DNA of 64,000 nt from the NCBI RefSeq assembly GCF_963678635.1, contig NC_087064.1:82699847-82763846 (forward strand), in the 5' to 3' direction. The notes below the pieces were generated by a model. That model saw nothing but the letters and a program-made list of their open reading frames with translations, was not told the DNA's origin and searched no databases. Each line of letters starts with the position of its first letter. Positions within the stretch are counted from its first letter, which is position 1. Shown here in pieces: positions 1 to 10,109 of this stretch. The position numbers and the translations under genes were made by a program. This DNA comes from Symsagittifera roscoffensis. Lineage: Eukaryota; Xenacoelomorpha; Acoela; Convolutidae.

Positions 1-1977
1 TAGGCGCTAAGCCTAATCCCGCCCTACTTATTCGCCTTCTCGTCGCTTGATCCGTGTAGGCAAATTGTGTATACTGTAACACGGCAGCATTCCTCCCCAC
101 AAAGTATGGATCCATCGTTCCCACGAATTTCCCTACTCTCCTTTCATTGGTTTCAAATGCTCTCAACCTAGGAGTTTGTACCACGGAGACTGCTCCGAGC
201 AACATCCTTCTTATCAGAGGGAATTCAGGGATTTCTTCCGGCAGCTTCTCGTAATCACCCCAGTCTTTCGTCTCTTCTCTCACATTGTGATATGCTGCAG
301 TGAGACGAGGAACTCTGGTTATTTCACCGTTCGTCTTATCACAGGGTCTCAGATTCCAGAGCTTCGGAAACACCTCGATGTACCCTCTCTCTACTTCTCC
401 CATACGATCACGGAAGTGATCATCAAAGTTGATGACTGTCATTTCTGGCTCTGATATCTTCGCAAATAACAGATCTTCGCTCATGAGCTCCCGCAATGCG
501 TGCTGCTCACACCAGTTCAGCGCACTACCGTCCACTGCTGATATGAGGTTCAGGTGCAGCACCGACCTCCTATACGCCTCCAACTTAACATCAGGTAACG
601 AAAACGTGACTGCTGATTCATAGATCACTGTCACAAACTCCGTGGCTCCTCTGATCAACGCTAAGGGATCGGTCCTCATAGCCAAGCTCAGATCGGTTAG
701 TAGGGACATGCCACCAACATGTCGTCTCACATCTTCTTCCCTTTCGACAGTCTCATCTTCTCCCGTTCCAAAGCAATTTTGTGGTAAGAGATACTGGATA
801 AGAGTGTGTCTCAGGTCTCTTATCTTATTCCACGAGTCCGTGGCTTTCTTCATGTCTAATTGCCTCACCTTCTCTCTCATCTGCTCTGGACAACGTGTCT
901 GCTTCATTAGTCCTCCCAAGTTTCCGTGGGTAATCACAATCAATGTTAGAAGTCCATCTCACCGCAGGTTCTGAACTCCTTCGGTGAGCAGTACCACCGG
1001 TCCTTTCACGAAACGCTCTGCTCCAAACGTCACAAACAAGGCTAGTAGTTCCACAATCGATACTTCCACTACTGCTTGGAGTAATTCCTTTATCAAGTAA
1101 TGAGAGACTTTCGGGTAGACTTTCGCCAAGAAGGACGCGGTCCATCCGGCTCCCAACCCTTCCAGCATGCTATCTGTCCGTTTAAAGCTTTCTTCCCCCC
1201 TCACTTCCTGGGTCCAGAAGGTTTTCAGGGTAATCTGGCACATTCTGTTCACAAACTCTGCTGTCTTTTCTTCAGCATTTTCCGCTAGGTTCACCTCCTT
1301 TAACAAGTAGGCATGGATCTTCCTGATCATTATGGGGCCTTGCTCAAAAACATCTGCACCCAATGCCGAAACTCGAGGACTTAGATGTAGCCACTGGTTG
1401 GCCTCCGGTTTGGTCCTCAAAACCATTGCCTCCAAATGAGCTCTAGTCTCCTGGGAATTTTTCCTTCTCGCTTTTTCACCTGTCATTGCCATTGCTCGGA
1501 ACCATAAGTCGTTCAACATTGCTATGATCACTCGATGGTCGTCGTCTATTCCCGGTTTAAGTTTGAGCTGTCGACTGAAATTGGACAGTTCCAACCCCAG
1601 CACCTCATCCAACACTAACATGTGCAGCGCATGGTCCTTGAATCCTCTCATCGCGTTCGAGATATCTGACCACACCGCAGGTAGTTCAGCCCTGAGTGGT
1701 CTCAGGTTCTCCATCTCTATCATGCGATTTGGGGCCGATATGATCCCATCATATTTCCCTTCCGAAAGCAAGGTCACGATCGCATACACGAATTTCAATC
1801 CAACCGGGAGACATTCATACCCCGATGACAGCGCGAACACTACTCTCGGTTTCACATTGGTGAACGACCCCTCCTTCGTCGCATCCACCACTTCACCCAT
1901 TGACTCAAGGATATCCTTTATTGCTGGCCACACAGCATTTTCTGCCGTTGTAGGATCTCTGTCTCTGAGTCTGCTCA
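1..1977 (-). pseudogene. Copy A ORF3, distal part (left of the Polinton)
   Basis: This continues the frame that is broken at 19724. It is open from 1977 down to about 958 and then has a TGA. Below that, aligned segments continue with disruptions to the window edge. It matches the middle and C-terminal half of copy B ORF3. Shared blocks include the DEV-LELSNF-RQLK segment, a DDDH motif (GDDH in copy B), a DL-LAMR-DP block and an SALNWC block. A hydrophobic stretch around 960-1130 corresponds to a membrane-like stretch in copy B. The stop near 957 replaces a Val codon of copy B. The biochemical role is unknown; the DDDH motif may belong to a second SGNH-like fold. Confidence 0.8.
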
Positions 1978-1983
1978 GAAAAC
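1978..1983. repeat. Target-site duplication, left (GAAAAC)
   Basis: GAAAAC directly precedes the element tip AGTAGTATATG. The same six bases follow the other tip at 19718-19723. Six-base duplications and tips starting AGT are characteristic of Maverick/Polinton integration. Confidence 0.95.
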
Positions 1984-2218
1984 AGTAGTATATGTTGGAT
2001 GTTGGGGCAGTTCAGCGGGGGGGGGGGGGGGGGGGGGGTTCGGGGGTGAGGACCCCCATGTATTAACATAGGATATAGAGTATCCGGTCCTCACCCTATG
2101 TATTAACATAGGCTATAGATTTCCCAATGTATTAAGATAGGGAATTAAGATACGAGGTTTCAGATGGTAAGTTTCAGATGGTAAGTTTCAGAAAAATTTT
2201 TGGCGCCCGAATTTTTTG
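1984..2218 (+). repeat. Left terminal inverted repeat of the Polinton
   Basis: The tip reads AGTAGTATATGTTGG, followed by a 22-G run at 2017-2038. Subrepeats follow, including TGTATTAACATAGG units beside GGTCCTCACC and GGTAAGTTTCAG units. It matches the reverse complement of 19478-19717 with a few small indels. One indel is an extra ATGTTGG near the tip. The inner limit is approximate. Confidence 0.9.
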
Positions 2219-3287
2219 AGTTCGATTTTGTCAATACTTGCGTTTCTTAGCCGACTTCTATGCTTAGTGATATGTAAGGGCTGTCTTGTCTTACAAGAAT
2301 TCGGTATGGTAAGTTTCAGAAGGTAAGTTTCAGAAAATTTTTTGAAATTTTTTCAAGTTTTATCTTGAAAAAACAATTTTATATTTAAAAATCGAAATTT
2401 TTTTTTGTATGGTAAGTTTTTTATGGTAAGTTTCGACAAAACTTAAGTTTCGATTTAGAGTATGGGATCATAAACTAATATATCACAGAATATTTTTTTT
2501 CTCGAAAGAATCTTTTTAATTCTCATTTCAAGTTATTTATTTTCCCTCATGTTATCTGGGGAAAATTGTCTAGAGGGGATTATCTTTGACAGGTTAGTTA
2601 TTCCGCTCCACGGGATATCACGGGAATCTTGACAGCTCCTCACGGTTGATTACTTTTTTATCCCACTTAATCTTTTTCCCCCAGGTTATCTGGAGAACGG
2701 ATGACAGATTCATTAAACTTATTAATTTTATGAATTATTTTATCTTTTTTCACATAATTATCTCATTTATTTTTACCTCAACTGGTTTATTTATTCTGTC
2801 ATATATCTAGCTACGATTCATTTTAGTTCTCTTTTATCACTTTGTCTTTAATCTTTAAAAAAATCTTTGAAATTTCCAAATTCTCCAAAAAATTATCATC
2901 CAAATTTATCAATTGCTCTACCACGGTAAAAGTTTACACTGAGAAAATATAGTATCATATTATTTTTGGTTGTGATATTTTTGTGTAATAATTTTTCCAT
3001 CTTTCTCAGAATAAACTATTAAGAAAATTATACAATTTACTAGAAGTTGGTTACAATTTTCGTAAATTTATCTACTTTATCGTTAATTCTTTCAATTGGG
3101 GGACTACAACATCCATATTCCATCATCATTCTCCGTGTTTCATCAAAGGGCTAGTTGCTAAGATGCTTTTCGTAAAAAATTTAAGGAATTTAAAAAGTTA
3201 AATTACATAAATAATCAAACAATTCACTACATCGTATAGTAAAATTACTGCAAAAATTTACACTTACAAATGAAAAATTCACTTTTA
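2219..3287. other. Non-coding AT-rich subterminal region of the Polinton
   Basis: No supported gene. The first 220 bases hold further GGTAAGTTTCAG-type repeats (2308, 2322, and weaker ones at 2411 and 2425), continuing the pattern of the terminal repeat. The remainder is AT-rich with homopolymer runs and no long open frame on either strand. Confidence 0.6.
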
Positions 3288-3691
3288 CATAAAATTACTG
3301 ATAAAATTCAAAACATACACATCATGAAAATTATTCAAGTTCTTCTGGAAGAATTTAAAAAGGAGAAATGCTGAATAAATTGCGTAAAAATTACACAAAT
3401 TATCAGTTTTTTGTAGCTTTCGAGGAACCATTCGTCGAAATTTTTTATCAAAAAAGGGTAAGTTAATCTCTTTCTTCCCAAAGAATCAGCAAAGTAGTAG
3501 CTTTTATCCAGTCGAGCAATCATAATCCAGTGTTCTCCTCTATCATTGCTTGGGGCTGAGTTAATAATTGCAAAAGAGTATTTTGTTAGTTGAGGTACTG
3601 TGTCAGAAGGGTATGATCCCATGTACTTGAACCTGAGCTCTGGAATTTTTTTCAATAATTTGCAAAAGAGAAAAATTATCCATCTTTGCAA
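3288..3691 (-). pseudogene. Adenain-like cysteine protease (Polinton PRO), frameshifted
   Basis: Family role: processing of capsid precursors. The open part (to 3335) holds the block around the catalytic His (GEHW) and the following YFADSLG block typical of adenovirus/Polinton proteases. The segment expected to carry the catalytic Cys (LC-FYAIYSAF type) is present only in another frame near 3350-3400, so a frameshift separates His from Cys. The final residues lie in that second frame and end near 3290. It is adjacent to the capsid genes, as usual in Polintons. Assignment is confident; activity is not expected. Confidence 0.88.
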
Positions 3692-3779
3692 TTGTAGGCT
3701 GATTTACAACTAAAAAAAGAAATTGATAGTTTGATAGTGTACTCTAGGAAAAAAAAGAAAAAAAAGAATAATGACTTAC

Positions 3780-4010
3780 ACACATTTAGGAATTGAATCA
3801 ACAAAGTCCCATACACAAGCCTTATATAGTGGGCAAAGTTTATTGAATACTGTTTTACAGTCTAGGTTGAAGAAGTGTCTCGGCTTTTCAACTCAGCAGC
3901 ATTCCTTTTCTATTTTTTCTGGAGCTTTAGGTCTGAAGAAAAACAATATAGATAGTACAGAGACAATAACAAAGAAAAGTCCCAAAAAAGTTACAATATT
4001 TTTATAGGAA
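3780..4010 (-). other. Possible remnant of a small Cys-containing membrane protein
   Basis: On the minus strand a strongly hydrophobic run of about 20 residues (FFVIVSVLSILFFF) is followed, across one stop, by a short Cys-containing segment. There is no ATG and no recognisable family. It lies between the major capsid gene and the protease. It may be a decayed accessory gene or chance. Confidence 0.25.
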
Positions 4011-4029
4011 CCTGAAAACTCAAAAAAAA

Positions 4030-5350
4030 TAAAACATTTTTAGCGACTGTTCCGAATTTGTCAATTTGAATATTTGATACTCTTTCTCCCAAGACTATCA
4101 CTTCCGTTACTTGCTCCAAGGGAAATTGGAAAAACATTTCTAATCTCAAGCTTTCTCCACTAAGTTCTGGATAATGCTAGTGTTCAGCGGCATCCTGTAG
4201 TGAAGTCAAGTCGAAAACTAGAATATAGTGATTTTGAAAATCTTCCATAGGAAGAGCTGGAAAATCTTCGTTAAACTGCATTGCTTTCATTGTTGTAACA
4301 TAGAGTCGACAAGGAGAAGTTGTATCTAATGAAATAATTGCTTTCCACCCCGAATAATTCTAAGCTCTCTCAAATGAAATTGTTGATAATTGAAAGGATT
4401 TTCATAAAAAGATCCCGCAACAGCCGAATTTGTATTCATTGCAACAGCTATTCTTCTGATTGGGGCATTATTGAAAACTTTTTCCTGAATCAACTGGTTT
4501 TGACGAGATGGAATGATAAAGGTTCTTGCTATAGTTTCCATGTAATTGTAATGAGCAGGTTCCCTTTCCAGATTCTATTGCAAATATTGATGATTAGGTT
4601 CAGCTACTAAAGTTTTTCTTGTAAACAGTGAACAATCAAATATTTTCAGACTGACATTTGGATTATCAGATAACATGTAAAAATAGGTCTAGCTCGAATA
4701 AATTTAATTCGAACTTTGGTATTTGGTAGCAACGGTTTTTCGCAAGTAAATAAATCAATGGTGAGCCTCCCATAGAGTGAAAAAGTTATCCCTGTTCCCA
4801 AGGAATTTGCTCTATCAGTGAATGGATACATATCAAATGCATCAGGATTTTCTTCAAAACTGTATCCATGACAAGCAAGAATTCCTTTATTACTCACTGC
4901 TGACGAGTTGAATTCGTTCGATATCTGTGCCTTATGAGGATATAATCCATTGGCATTGTAAACCATTGTATTGTTAAAATAAACTTCACAGTTGGAGAAT
5001 AGAGAATGTAGTAGATTGTTTACATAAGTTAAGTAAGTTTGTGGTTCCTCATCTGAATCTTCCTCCGATTTCGCTTTATGTTCTGCTTTTTCTTTTTTGA
5101 AAGCATCAAACAATCTTCCTTTTAATAGTTGAAGCTTTAAGCTAAGATGGGTATCACGCATATCCAAGAAGAGATTACGATCCGTTTCAAATTCAAACTC
5201 AATACTGCTTTCATCCAGAGAAGTACTGGGGAATACTTCTTGTGTGTAAGATGACATAATTGTTTCCAAAACTGGGACTTTATCAAAAATCTCCAAAGAA
5301 GAATTTGTAAACACTCCGTACCGAAAATGACTACTTTGATTTACACTCAT
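4030..5350 (-). pseudogene. Major capsid protein (double jelly-roll), broken
   Basis: This is the main virion shell protein of Polintons. The first 234 codons (5350-4646) are open and contain the NNLLHSLFSNCEVYFNN and NGLYPHKA blocks typical of Polinton major capsid proteins. The C-terminal half is recognisable in other frames. One is 4541-4326 (blocks around EKVFNNAPIRRIAVAMNT and NPFNYQQFHLRELRI). After a further shift near 4330 there are blocks ending in FDLTSLQD, and after a TAG near 4177 a last block ends in QIDKFGTVAKN. There are at least two frameshifts and one nonsense codon. The intact length would be about 435-440 residues, normal for the family. Confidence 0.9.
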
Positions 5351-5351
5351 T

Positions 5352-5735
5352 TTATCTTGTCAAAATGTCTTTGCGAGAGCGACTGATTTTTGAACTACTC
5401 TTTCGAGAAATGGTTCTCCTTGTTCTACGCTTGCATTTCTTTTTTCCACCTCCCAGCTGTTTTCGAACTGTTTTTGTTCCAACATCTTTTGCAAACGTTT
5501 TGAGTTTTTTTCGTCCACTGACAACTTCTCCAATCTCTGGAGCGGCAAGTTCAAATAAATCTGCTCCGATTCTTTTTGCAGCTGGGACTATATATTTTTT
5601 AATGAAGGGAATTGCAGTTCTCCCAAGAGTTTGTGCAAGAGCACCAAAACCTCTTCCACGCTGCCTTGCATGTCCACGAAAAATAGGAAATTTAGCTGAA
5701 TTTTGAGCAACCTTTTCGTATGAAGTATAAATCAA
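5352..5735 (-). CDS. Small basic core/minor structural protein of the Polinton
   Basis: A 127-codon frame directly upstream of the major capsid gene. It contains a Gly/Arg-rich segment (RGHARQRGRGFGALAQ), an amphipathic or hydrophobic central part, and a very basic tail (KKKCKRRTRRTISRK). Polintons often carry a protein of this kind next to the capsid gene. It resembles adenovirus core or membrane-lytic minor proteins in size and composition, but that parallel is an inference. The first in-frame codon of the open frame is TTG rather than ATG, so the start may be lost or displaced. Confidence 0.65.
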   Translation of the reverse strand: MIYTSYEKVAQNSAKFPIFRGHARQRGRGFGALAQTLGRTAIPFIKKYIVPAAKRIGADLFELAAPEIGEVVSGRKKLKTFAKDVGTKTVRKQLGGGKKKCKRRTRRTISRKSSSKISRSRKDILTR

Positions 5736-5744
5736 AAATGATTA

Positions 5745-6552
5745 TCCGAAATCTTGCGAAACATGAGGACAACTCGTGTAATTCCTACGGACACAAAAGG
5801 AATTTTTTCACCTGTAGTATCCCTTAGTTCTTTTTTTTATGCTGTGGAAAGAGTTTTTTAATAATTTTTTAAATTGTAGATTTGTGAAGGATTGATAGTT
5901 CATGTACTGTCCTGTAGATATTATGTCTCCATTTTTTACTTTGGAAATGAAAGGAATACAACGCAGTAATGGAGTTTTTGTATCGCCATTTATATTATAT
6001 TCTATAATATCACTATAAATCATTAAGGAAAGTATTCTTATAATGTCGTAAGAATACTGAGGATAATGTGGTCCTTTTCTTTTCATTATAACACCTGTAT
6101 GATTTTGTTCTAAATCACAACCAAAAATGTCACTCAAATCAGCACTTTGAATTATAAACACTGATTGATCCTCATGTAAGTGAATGGCAACTTTTTGTGT
6201 AATCTTATCTACTGATACATAAATTCCGTTTTATTTATATTTTTGTGCGCCATTACGTTTTCGAACTTTGTCATTCATGGCTACAAATATATCAACAATA
6301 CTTGGATACAATCCAGGTTCAACATGCATCGGTTGAATTTTTCTTTTTTCCTCAGGACTTTCTCGTCCATCTACGAAAGTAAACTTTCCCTCTGTAACGT
6401 TTTGGTACAAAGAAGGGTACGATATTACTGAAATAGCAACCTCCCATTCTCCTTTTAGATATTTGTTCCGGTAGAAACCTTGTAAAGGAACTAAGTCTGT
6501 TATTCGGATAACAATTAAAAGAAGCATTAGAAACTAGCTCAATAGTAAAAGA
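5745..6552 (-). pseudogene. Minor capsid protein (penton-type single jelly-roll), frameshifted
   Basis: The N-terminal part from about 6552 has the SNASFNCYPNNRLSSFT block, followed in another frame by YLKGEWEVAISVISYPSLY. Together these are the hallmark of Polinton minor capsid (penton-like) proteins. The C-terminal half lies at 6161-5808 (SDIIEYNINGDTKTPLLRC, NYQSFTNLQF). The last stretch continues in another frame to about 5745 (TGEKIPFV then a VVLMF segment). At least two frameshifts occur, near 6450 and 5835. It sits between the integrase and the core-like protein. Confidence 0.88.
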
Positions 6553-6601
6553 ATCCATGACAACTGATCGATAGAAACTCAATTTAAAAAATGACTTACC
6601 A

Positions 6602-7906
6602 CTAATCTGAACATTTTCTCAGCTCTTTTTCATAAAATTTTCTCAGAATTTCTTCTTTTTCGAGATCTTTGATGATGTATGTTGGAGGTTTTTTCGTAGA
6701 TATTGCCGAAATTTCAAAAATTTCATCTGTAAACTGTTGCTTGTATCCTTTTCGGAACGGAATATCATTTTTCGAAATTCTAACTCTATCACCAATTTTG
6801 AATTTTGGTTTAGTATATTTCTTGAATGATTTGTTATACAATATTGATAAAAAATCACTGTTTTTCACATCTCTTGGAGATTTTCCAATTGATCGATTTT
6901 TGCGGCAGTTCAATGTAGAAACAAATTGCTGCAATTGGGGGACAAATTTTTCACCATGATCTTCAATGTAACGATTTATTATATGTTTTAAAGATTGAAT
7001 TGCTCTCTCTGCAAATGCAGCTTTTGTTTCACTCATTGTTGAGTAAACTTCAATGTCTTTCTCCTTGCAAAACTTCTTAAAAATTCCCCCATATTCTGTT
7101 CCTTTATCAACCCAAAGTTTTTCAGGAGTGTTTTTTCGAGAAATCAATTTTCTAAAAGCTTCTAAAGTGTCTTTGGCATACTTTGTTTTCATTGTTTGAA
7201 CTCTGACAAATCTCGAAAAAATATCTACAGCAACTAATGAATACTTGACTCCATTGTTTTGACTAGCTAACTTGTCTACAAAAGCCAAGTCCATACACCA
7301 GATTTCATTGATATATTTAGAAAACGCTTGAAGTCTTCGGAAAGACCTGATTGGTGGACCAAATTTTGTATACGATGTCTTGGTTTGTAAAAACTTTTCT
7401 ACTTTCTTTTTTGATAAACCACTCGCTTTACTCAAGTTTTGAATAGAACCGTACGCAGCTCTGCCCCTAGAATACAATCTGTTTAGTCTTACCTTTTCAG
7501 ATTTTGAAAGGGATCCAAGTTCCTCTATCTTTTGCTTTGGCATTCTTGTTAATAACAAGTTTAGGAAGAATATGTGTTGCTTCCAAAATATTGAAGTAAT
7601 ATCTGGAAAATCGGTACTTTTTCGCTTTAGTGCACACACAAAGTCTACAATAGATTCTTTTGTATCTCGATTATCCAATATAATATTGTTTGACTGGCTG
7701 ATTTTAATTCTAGGAGAATTCAAAATTAAATCAATAATATGCTTTTTGTTGCTCGTTCTCAACCTCGCATTTACAGCACTGTAAACAGAATCAAAATTTT
7801 TTGGTACAATCTCCTCTTTTTCTTGCTTTTGTTCCAATTTTTGTTTTCTTGGAAGTGTACTTTGTGATTGATAAACTGAGTACGGAATTAAAACAAACTG
7901 TTCCAT
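6602..7906 (-). CDS. Polinton retroviral-like integrase, intact open frame
   Basis: A 434-codon uninterrupted frame starting with ATG. The catalytic DDE triad is visible as D206 (IWCMDLAF), D267 (LWVDKGTEY) and E300 (AAFAERAIQSLK), in the order expected for the RNase H-like integrase core. A C-terminal chromodomain-like or SH3-like region contains KFKIGDRVRISK. The role is to join the element ends to target DNA, giving the 6-bp duplication seen at both borders. It is the only core gene of the element without visible damage. Whether that reflects chance or selection is open. Confidence 0.95.
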   Translation of the reverse strand: MEQFVLIPYSVYQSQSTLPRKQKLEQKQEKEEIVPKNFDSVYSAVNARLRTSNKKHIIDLILNSPRIKISQSNNIILDNRDTKESIVDFVCALKRKSTDFPDITSIFWKQHIFFLNLLLTRMPKQKIEELGSLSKSEKVRLNRLYSRGRAAYGSIQNLSKASGLSKKKVEKFLQTKTSYTKFGPPIRSFRRLQAFSKYINEIWCMDLAFVDKLASQNNGVKYSLVAVDIFSRFVRVQTMKTKYAKDTLEAFRKLISRKNTPEKLWVDKGTEYGGIFKKFCKEKDIEVYSTMSETKAAFAERAIQSLKHIINRYIEDHGEKFVPQLQQFVSTLNCRKNRSIGKSPRDVKNSDFLSILYNKSFKKYTKPKFKIGDRVRISKNDIPFRKGYKQQFTDEIFEISAISTKKPPTYIIKDLEKEEILRKFYEKELRKCSD

Positions 7907-7962
7907 ACTATGTCAATCGTTTAATGACAAAAGGGGTGATGATAGATATCAATTGTAACCCT

Positions 7963-8854
7963 TTATTTGAACTTAAAATAATTCTTCTTTTGTGTAGAGG
8001 AGTTCTTTTTTGTGTTAGTTCTGAAATTTCTTTTCGATTTTTTACTACGTCTTCTTTCCCAAGATCTCGAAACTCTCCTCTTAATAGGTTTACCAAACAC
8101 TCGCTCAGAAACTGAATGAAATCTTTTGGGTAATTGAGAATGAATTGTTTTCGAAGCCTTAGGGAAAATTTTTGAAATATTGGGAGAATGGAGACGTATT
8201 GTGTACTCATCGTCCAAAAACTTTGTCTCTATTCCAGCTGGTAAGTAAAGTGTTGTTGGAACTGAGCCACTATTAGTGCAATACCTAAGTGAATCAACTG
8301 TTTTTGGGGTTAAATCAATAAGTAAATGACCATAAGGAACGGATGTTGCATCTTGATACCACTCTTTCAATTGAGATCCTAGACCTAGTTGTTGACTTAA
8401 TGTATTGATTTGTAAAACATCCCTCGGCGACTTGAACAAGACTATGTGTGTATTTTGTAACTCTACATCTCGTCCTAATTTGCTTTGATGAAATGAATTG
8501 TGTTTGATGTATATTGTATTCAGACCCCTGTGTCTCCCCGTAGTAGCAATTTTTACAAATTGTTTGGAGTTTGAAATTTCTTCACAAGAATCATCAAATA
8601 TAAGCAAACACTTAGTTCCATTATTGGGGAGATTTTCAATCAAGTCAAAATCTACTTCTTGGATAAGTTTAAGGTTTTTTCTTTGCATTTGGCTATAAAG
8701 AGCTTGATAATGTTGATAAAAAAAATTTTTTGTCGAATGCTGGTTGAAAAGTACCAATTTTCAACCAATCAAAAATAAAATGCGATTTTCCAGATCCACT
8801 TGGTCCAACTAGGGAAATAAAATTTCGTTCTTTGGTAGATATTGTTTTATTCAT
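7963..8854 (-). pseudogene. FtsK/HerA-type genome-packaging ATPase, one frameshift
   Basis: The N-terminal part begins at the ATG at 8854 and holds a Walker A motif (VGPSGSGKSHF). The larger part (8757-7963) holds a Walker B motif (CLLIFDDSCEE), an ATTGRHRGLNTIYI block, and a basic C-terminal tail rich in Arg, Lys and Ser. The two parts share the residues FDKKFF and split at an A/T homopolymer near 8725, so a single slip separates them. Family role: pumping DNA into capsids. The homopolymer position means a sequencing or assembly error is a real alternative to genuine decay. Confidence 0.9.
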
Positions 8855-9114
8855 AACTTTGAAGAAGGTAGAATATAACCGACTGTACTTGATAAAATAG
8901 CTACCCAAATTGTTGTTTCTTCACATGTTGTGGATAACATAATTCGAAAGATTGCACATACTAGCATCAAAACTAAAACAAAAAATTGGCACAAAAAAAC
9001 TAAAAGAGATCTATTACATGTACGTCCAAACAATTTCCATGATTTTCGTTCATGATTTTCTTCATCAAAAACAAAATTTCCTAAATTTACGGGCTTGTCA
9101 CATTGATCGACCAT
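8851..9114 (-). CDS. Small membrane protein of the Polinton
   Basis: An 87-codon frame from the ATG at 9114, overlapping the ATPase start by a few bases. It has a polar N-terminus (VDQCDKPVNLGNFVFDEE), a long hydrophobic segment (LLVFLCQFFVLVLMLVCAIF) and a conserved-looking C-terminus (TTIWVAILSSTVGYILP). A protein with this kind of ending is common beside Polinton ATPases. The function is unknown. An upstream in-frame ATG at 9177 would add 21 residues, but the 9114 start gives the more usual size. Confidence 0.6.
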   Translation of the reverse strand: MVDQCDKPVNLGNFVFDEENHERKSWKLFGRTCNRSLLVFLCQFFVLVLMLVCAIFRIMLSTTCEETTIWVAILSSTVGYILPSSKL

Positions 9115-9192
9115 CTTAACTCTAAAAAGAAAAAGTTGACAATGAAATTTAATTAAAGTTTGAAAATGGTAGTACATTAAGAAAAATATAAT

Positions 9193-9663
9193 TTACAATT
9201 TGTTAAAAAAACATCGAGTCCATGTTCCGTATGCAAATGCTTTTCTTTGTGCACAGTGAAGAGTTTTTGCATGACGAAATGGGTAGTTGCTACAACTCCA
9301 ATCATATTCTTCATCTTTGAATATCAAAAACTGAACTTTAGGGCAAGCGTAGTCATCCAAATTAATAATCTTTGTTTCCAAAAATTCTGATAAAATCTTA
9401 GATTTTTCATAACCTTTTGCAAAAAATTCCGTGTCTGTGGCTTCTAAATTTTTCAATCTTTTTTCAAGTTCAGTATATTTTTCGTAACCACAGCTCCAAT
9501 TGATTCCATAAAGATGCTGTGTACACCAAAAAGATTGGGATGTTGGTTTGAATTTTTTGGGAGGAAGAAAGGAATATCCTTCTGTTTGTCCATCCTTATA
9601 AACTCCTAAATCTTTCACTATATTGCTTTCGATACATTCAACATCCAAAACAACTAGACTCAT
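9193..9663 (-). CDS. Conserved Polinton protein, possible DEDD-type nuclease fold
   Basis: A 156-codon frame from the ATG at 9663. It begins SLVVLDVECIE, where an Asp-x-Glu after a hydrophobic strand recalls the ExoI motif of DEDD exonucleases. Later blocks include a GYSFLPPKKFKPTSQSFWCTQ segment, NLDDYACPKVQ and an H-x3-LHCAQRKA segment. These blocks are ones I associate with an uncharacterised conserved Polinton protein. The nuclease suggestion rests only on the DxE-like start and is weak. Confidence 0.5.
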   Translation of the reverse strand: MSLVVLDVECIESNIVKDLGVYKDGQTEGYSFLPPKKFKPTSQSFWCTQHLYGINWSCGYEKYTELEKRLKNLEATDTEFFAKGYEKSKILSEFLETKIINLDDYACPKVQFLIFKDEEYDWSCSNYPFRHAKTLHCAQRKAFAYGTWTRCFFNKL

Positions 9664-9704
9664 TCTGTTACCTGATTTCTCTGGAGTTTTTTTGTTTAAA
9701 ATGA

Positions 9705-10109
9705 TTAACAATCAAACAATGCATATACTGATGAAGCAAATATTTTAACAAATAAACAGAAAAATAATCCAGTCACGTGAACAAGAAAGCATGAACTGGG
9801 GAGACAAGGTGCAACATAACGATACCCAGGACCTTTTTTTGTAGTAGATTTCACAGATCCAGCAGAGTCATGTAGAATTGCATGTAGTCTAAAAATTTTG
9901 GACTTTGCAAAAAAGTAATCCATACAGGAATTTCCGTATCCAATTAGTCCTCCAAAAGGAAATTTTTGGTCCATTTTTTTTAACTTTTTGTCCGGGTCCA
10001 AAACAATACAGGTACAAAGAAATAAATTTTTTCTTTTTGTATTTGATGAGAAATCTTGCCTAATAATCTCAAAAACTCTTAGAATTTCATTCACTTTCTG
10101 TACGTTCAT
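9705..10109 (-). CDS. Polinton accessory protein with GYGN and HD motifs and a hydrophobic tail
   Basis: A 134-codon intact frame. The middle reads PFGGLIGYGNSCMDYFF and then RLHAILHDSAGSV, and the C-terminus is hydrophobic (CFLVHVTGLFFCLFVKIF). A glycine-rich loop followed by an HD pair recalls viral phospholipase A2 domains used for membrane penetration. However, the canonical calcium-loop spacing is not evident, so this is only a hypothesis. It overlaps the start of the neighbouring frame by a few bases, consistent with a compact minus-strand gene block. Confidence 0.45.
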   Translation of the reverse strand: MNVQKVNEILRVFEIIRQDFSSNTKRKNLFLCTCIVLDPDKKLKKMDQKFPFGGLIGYGNSCMDYFFAKSKIFRLHAILHDSAGSVKSTTKKGPGYRYVAPCLPSSCFLVHVTGLFFCLFVKIFASSVYALFDC

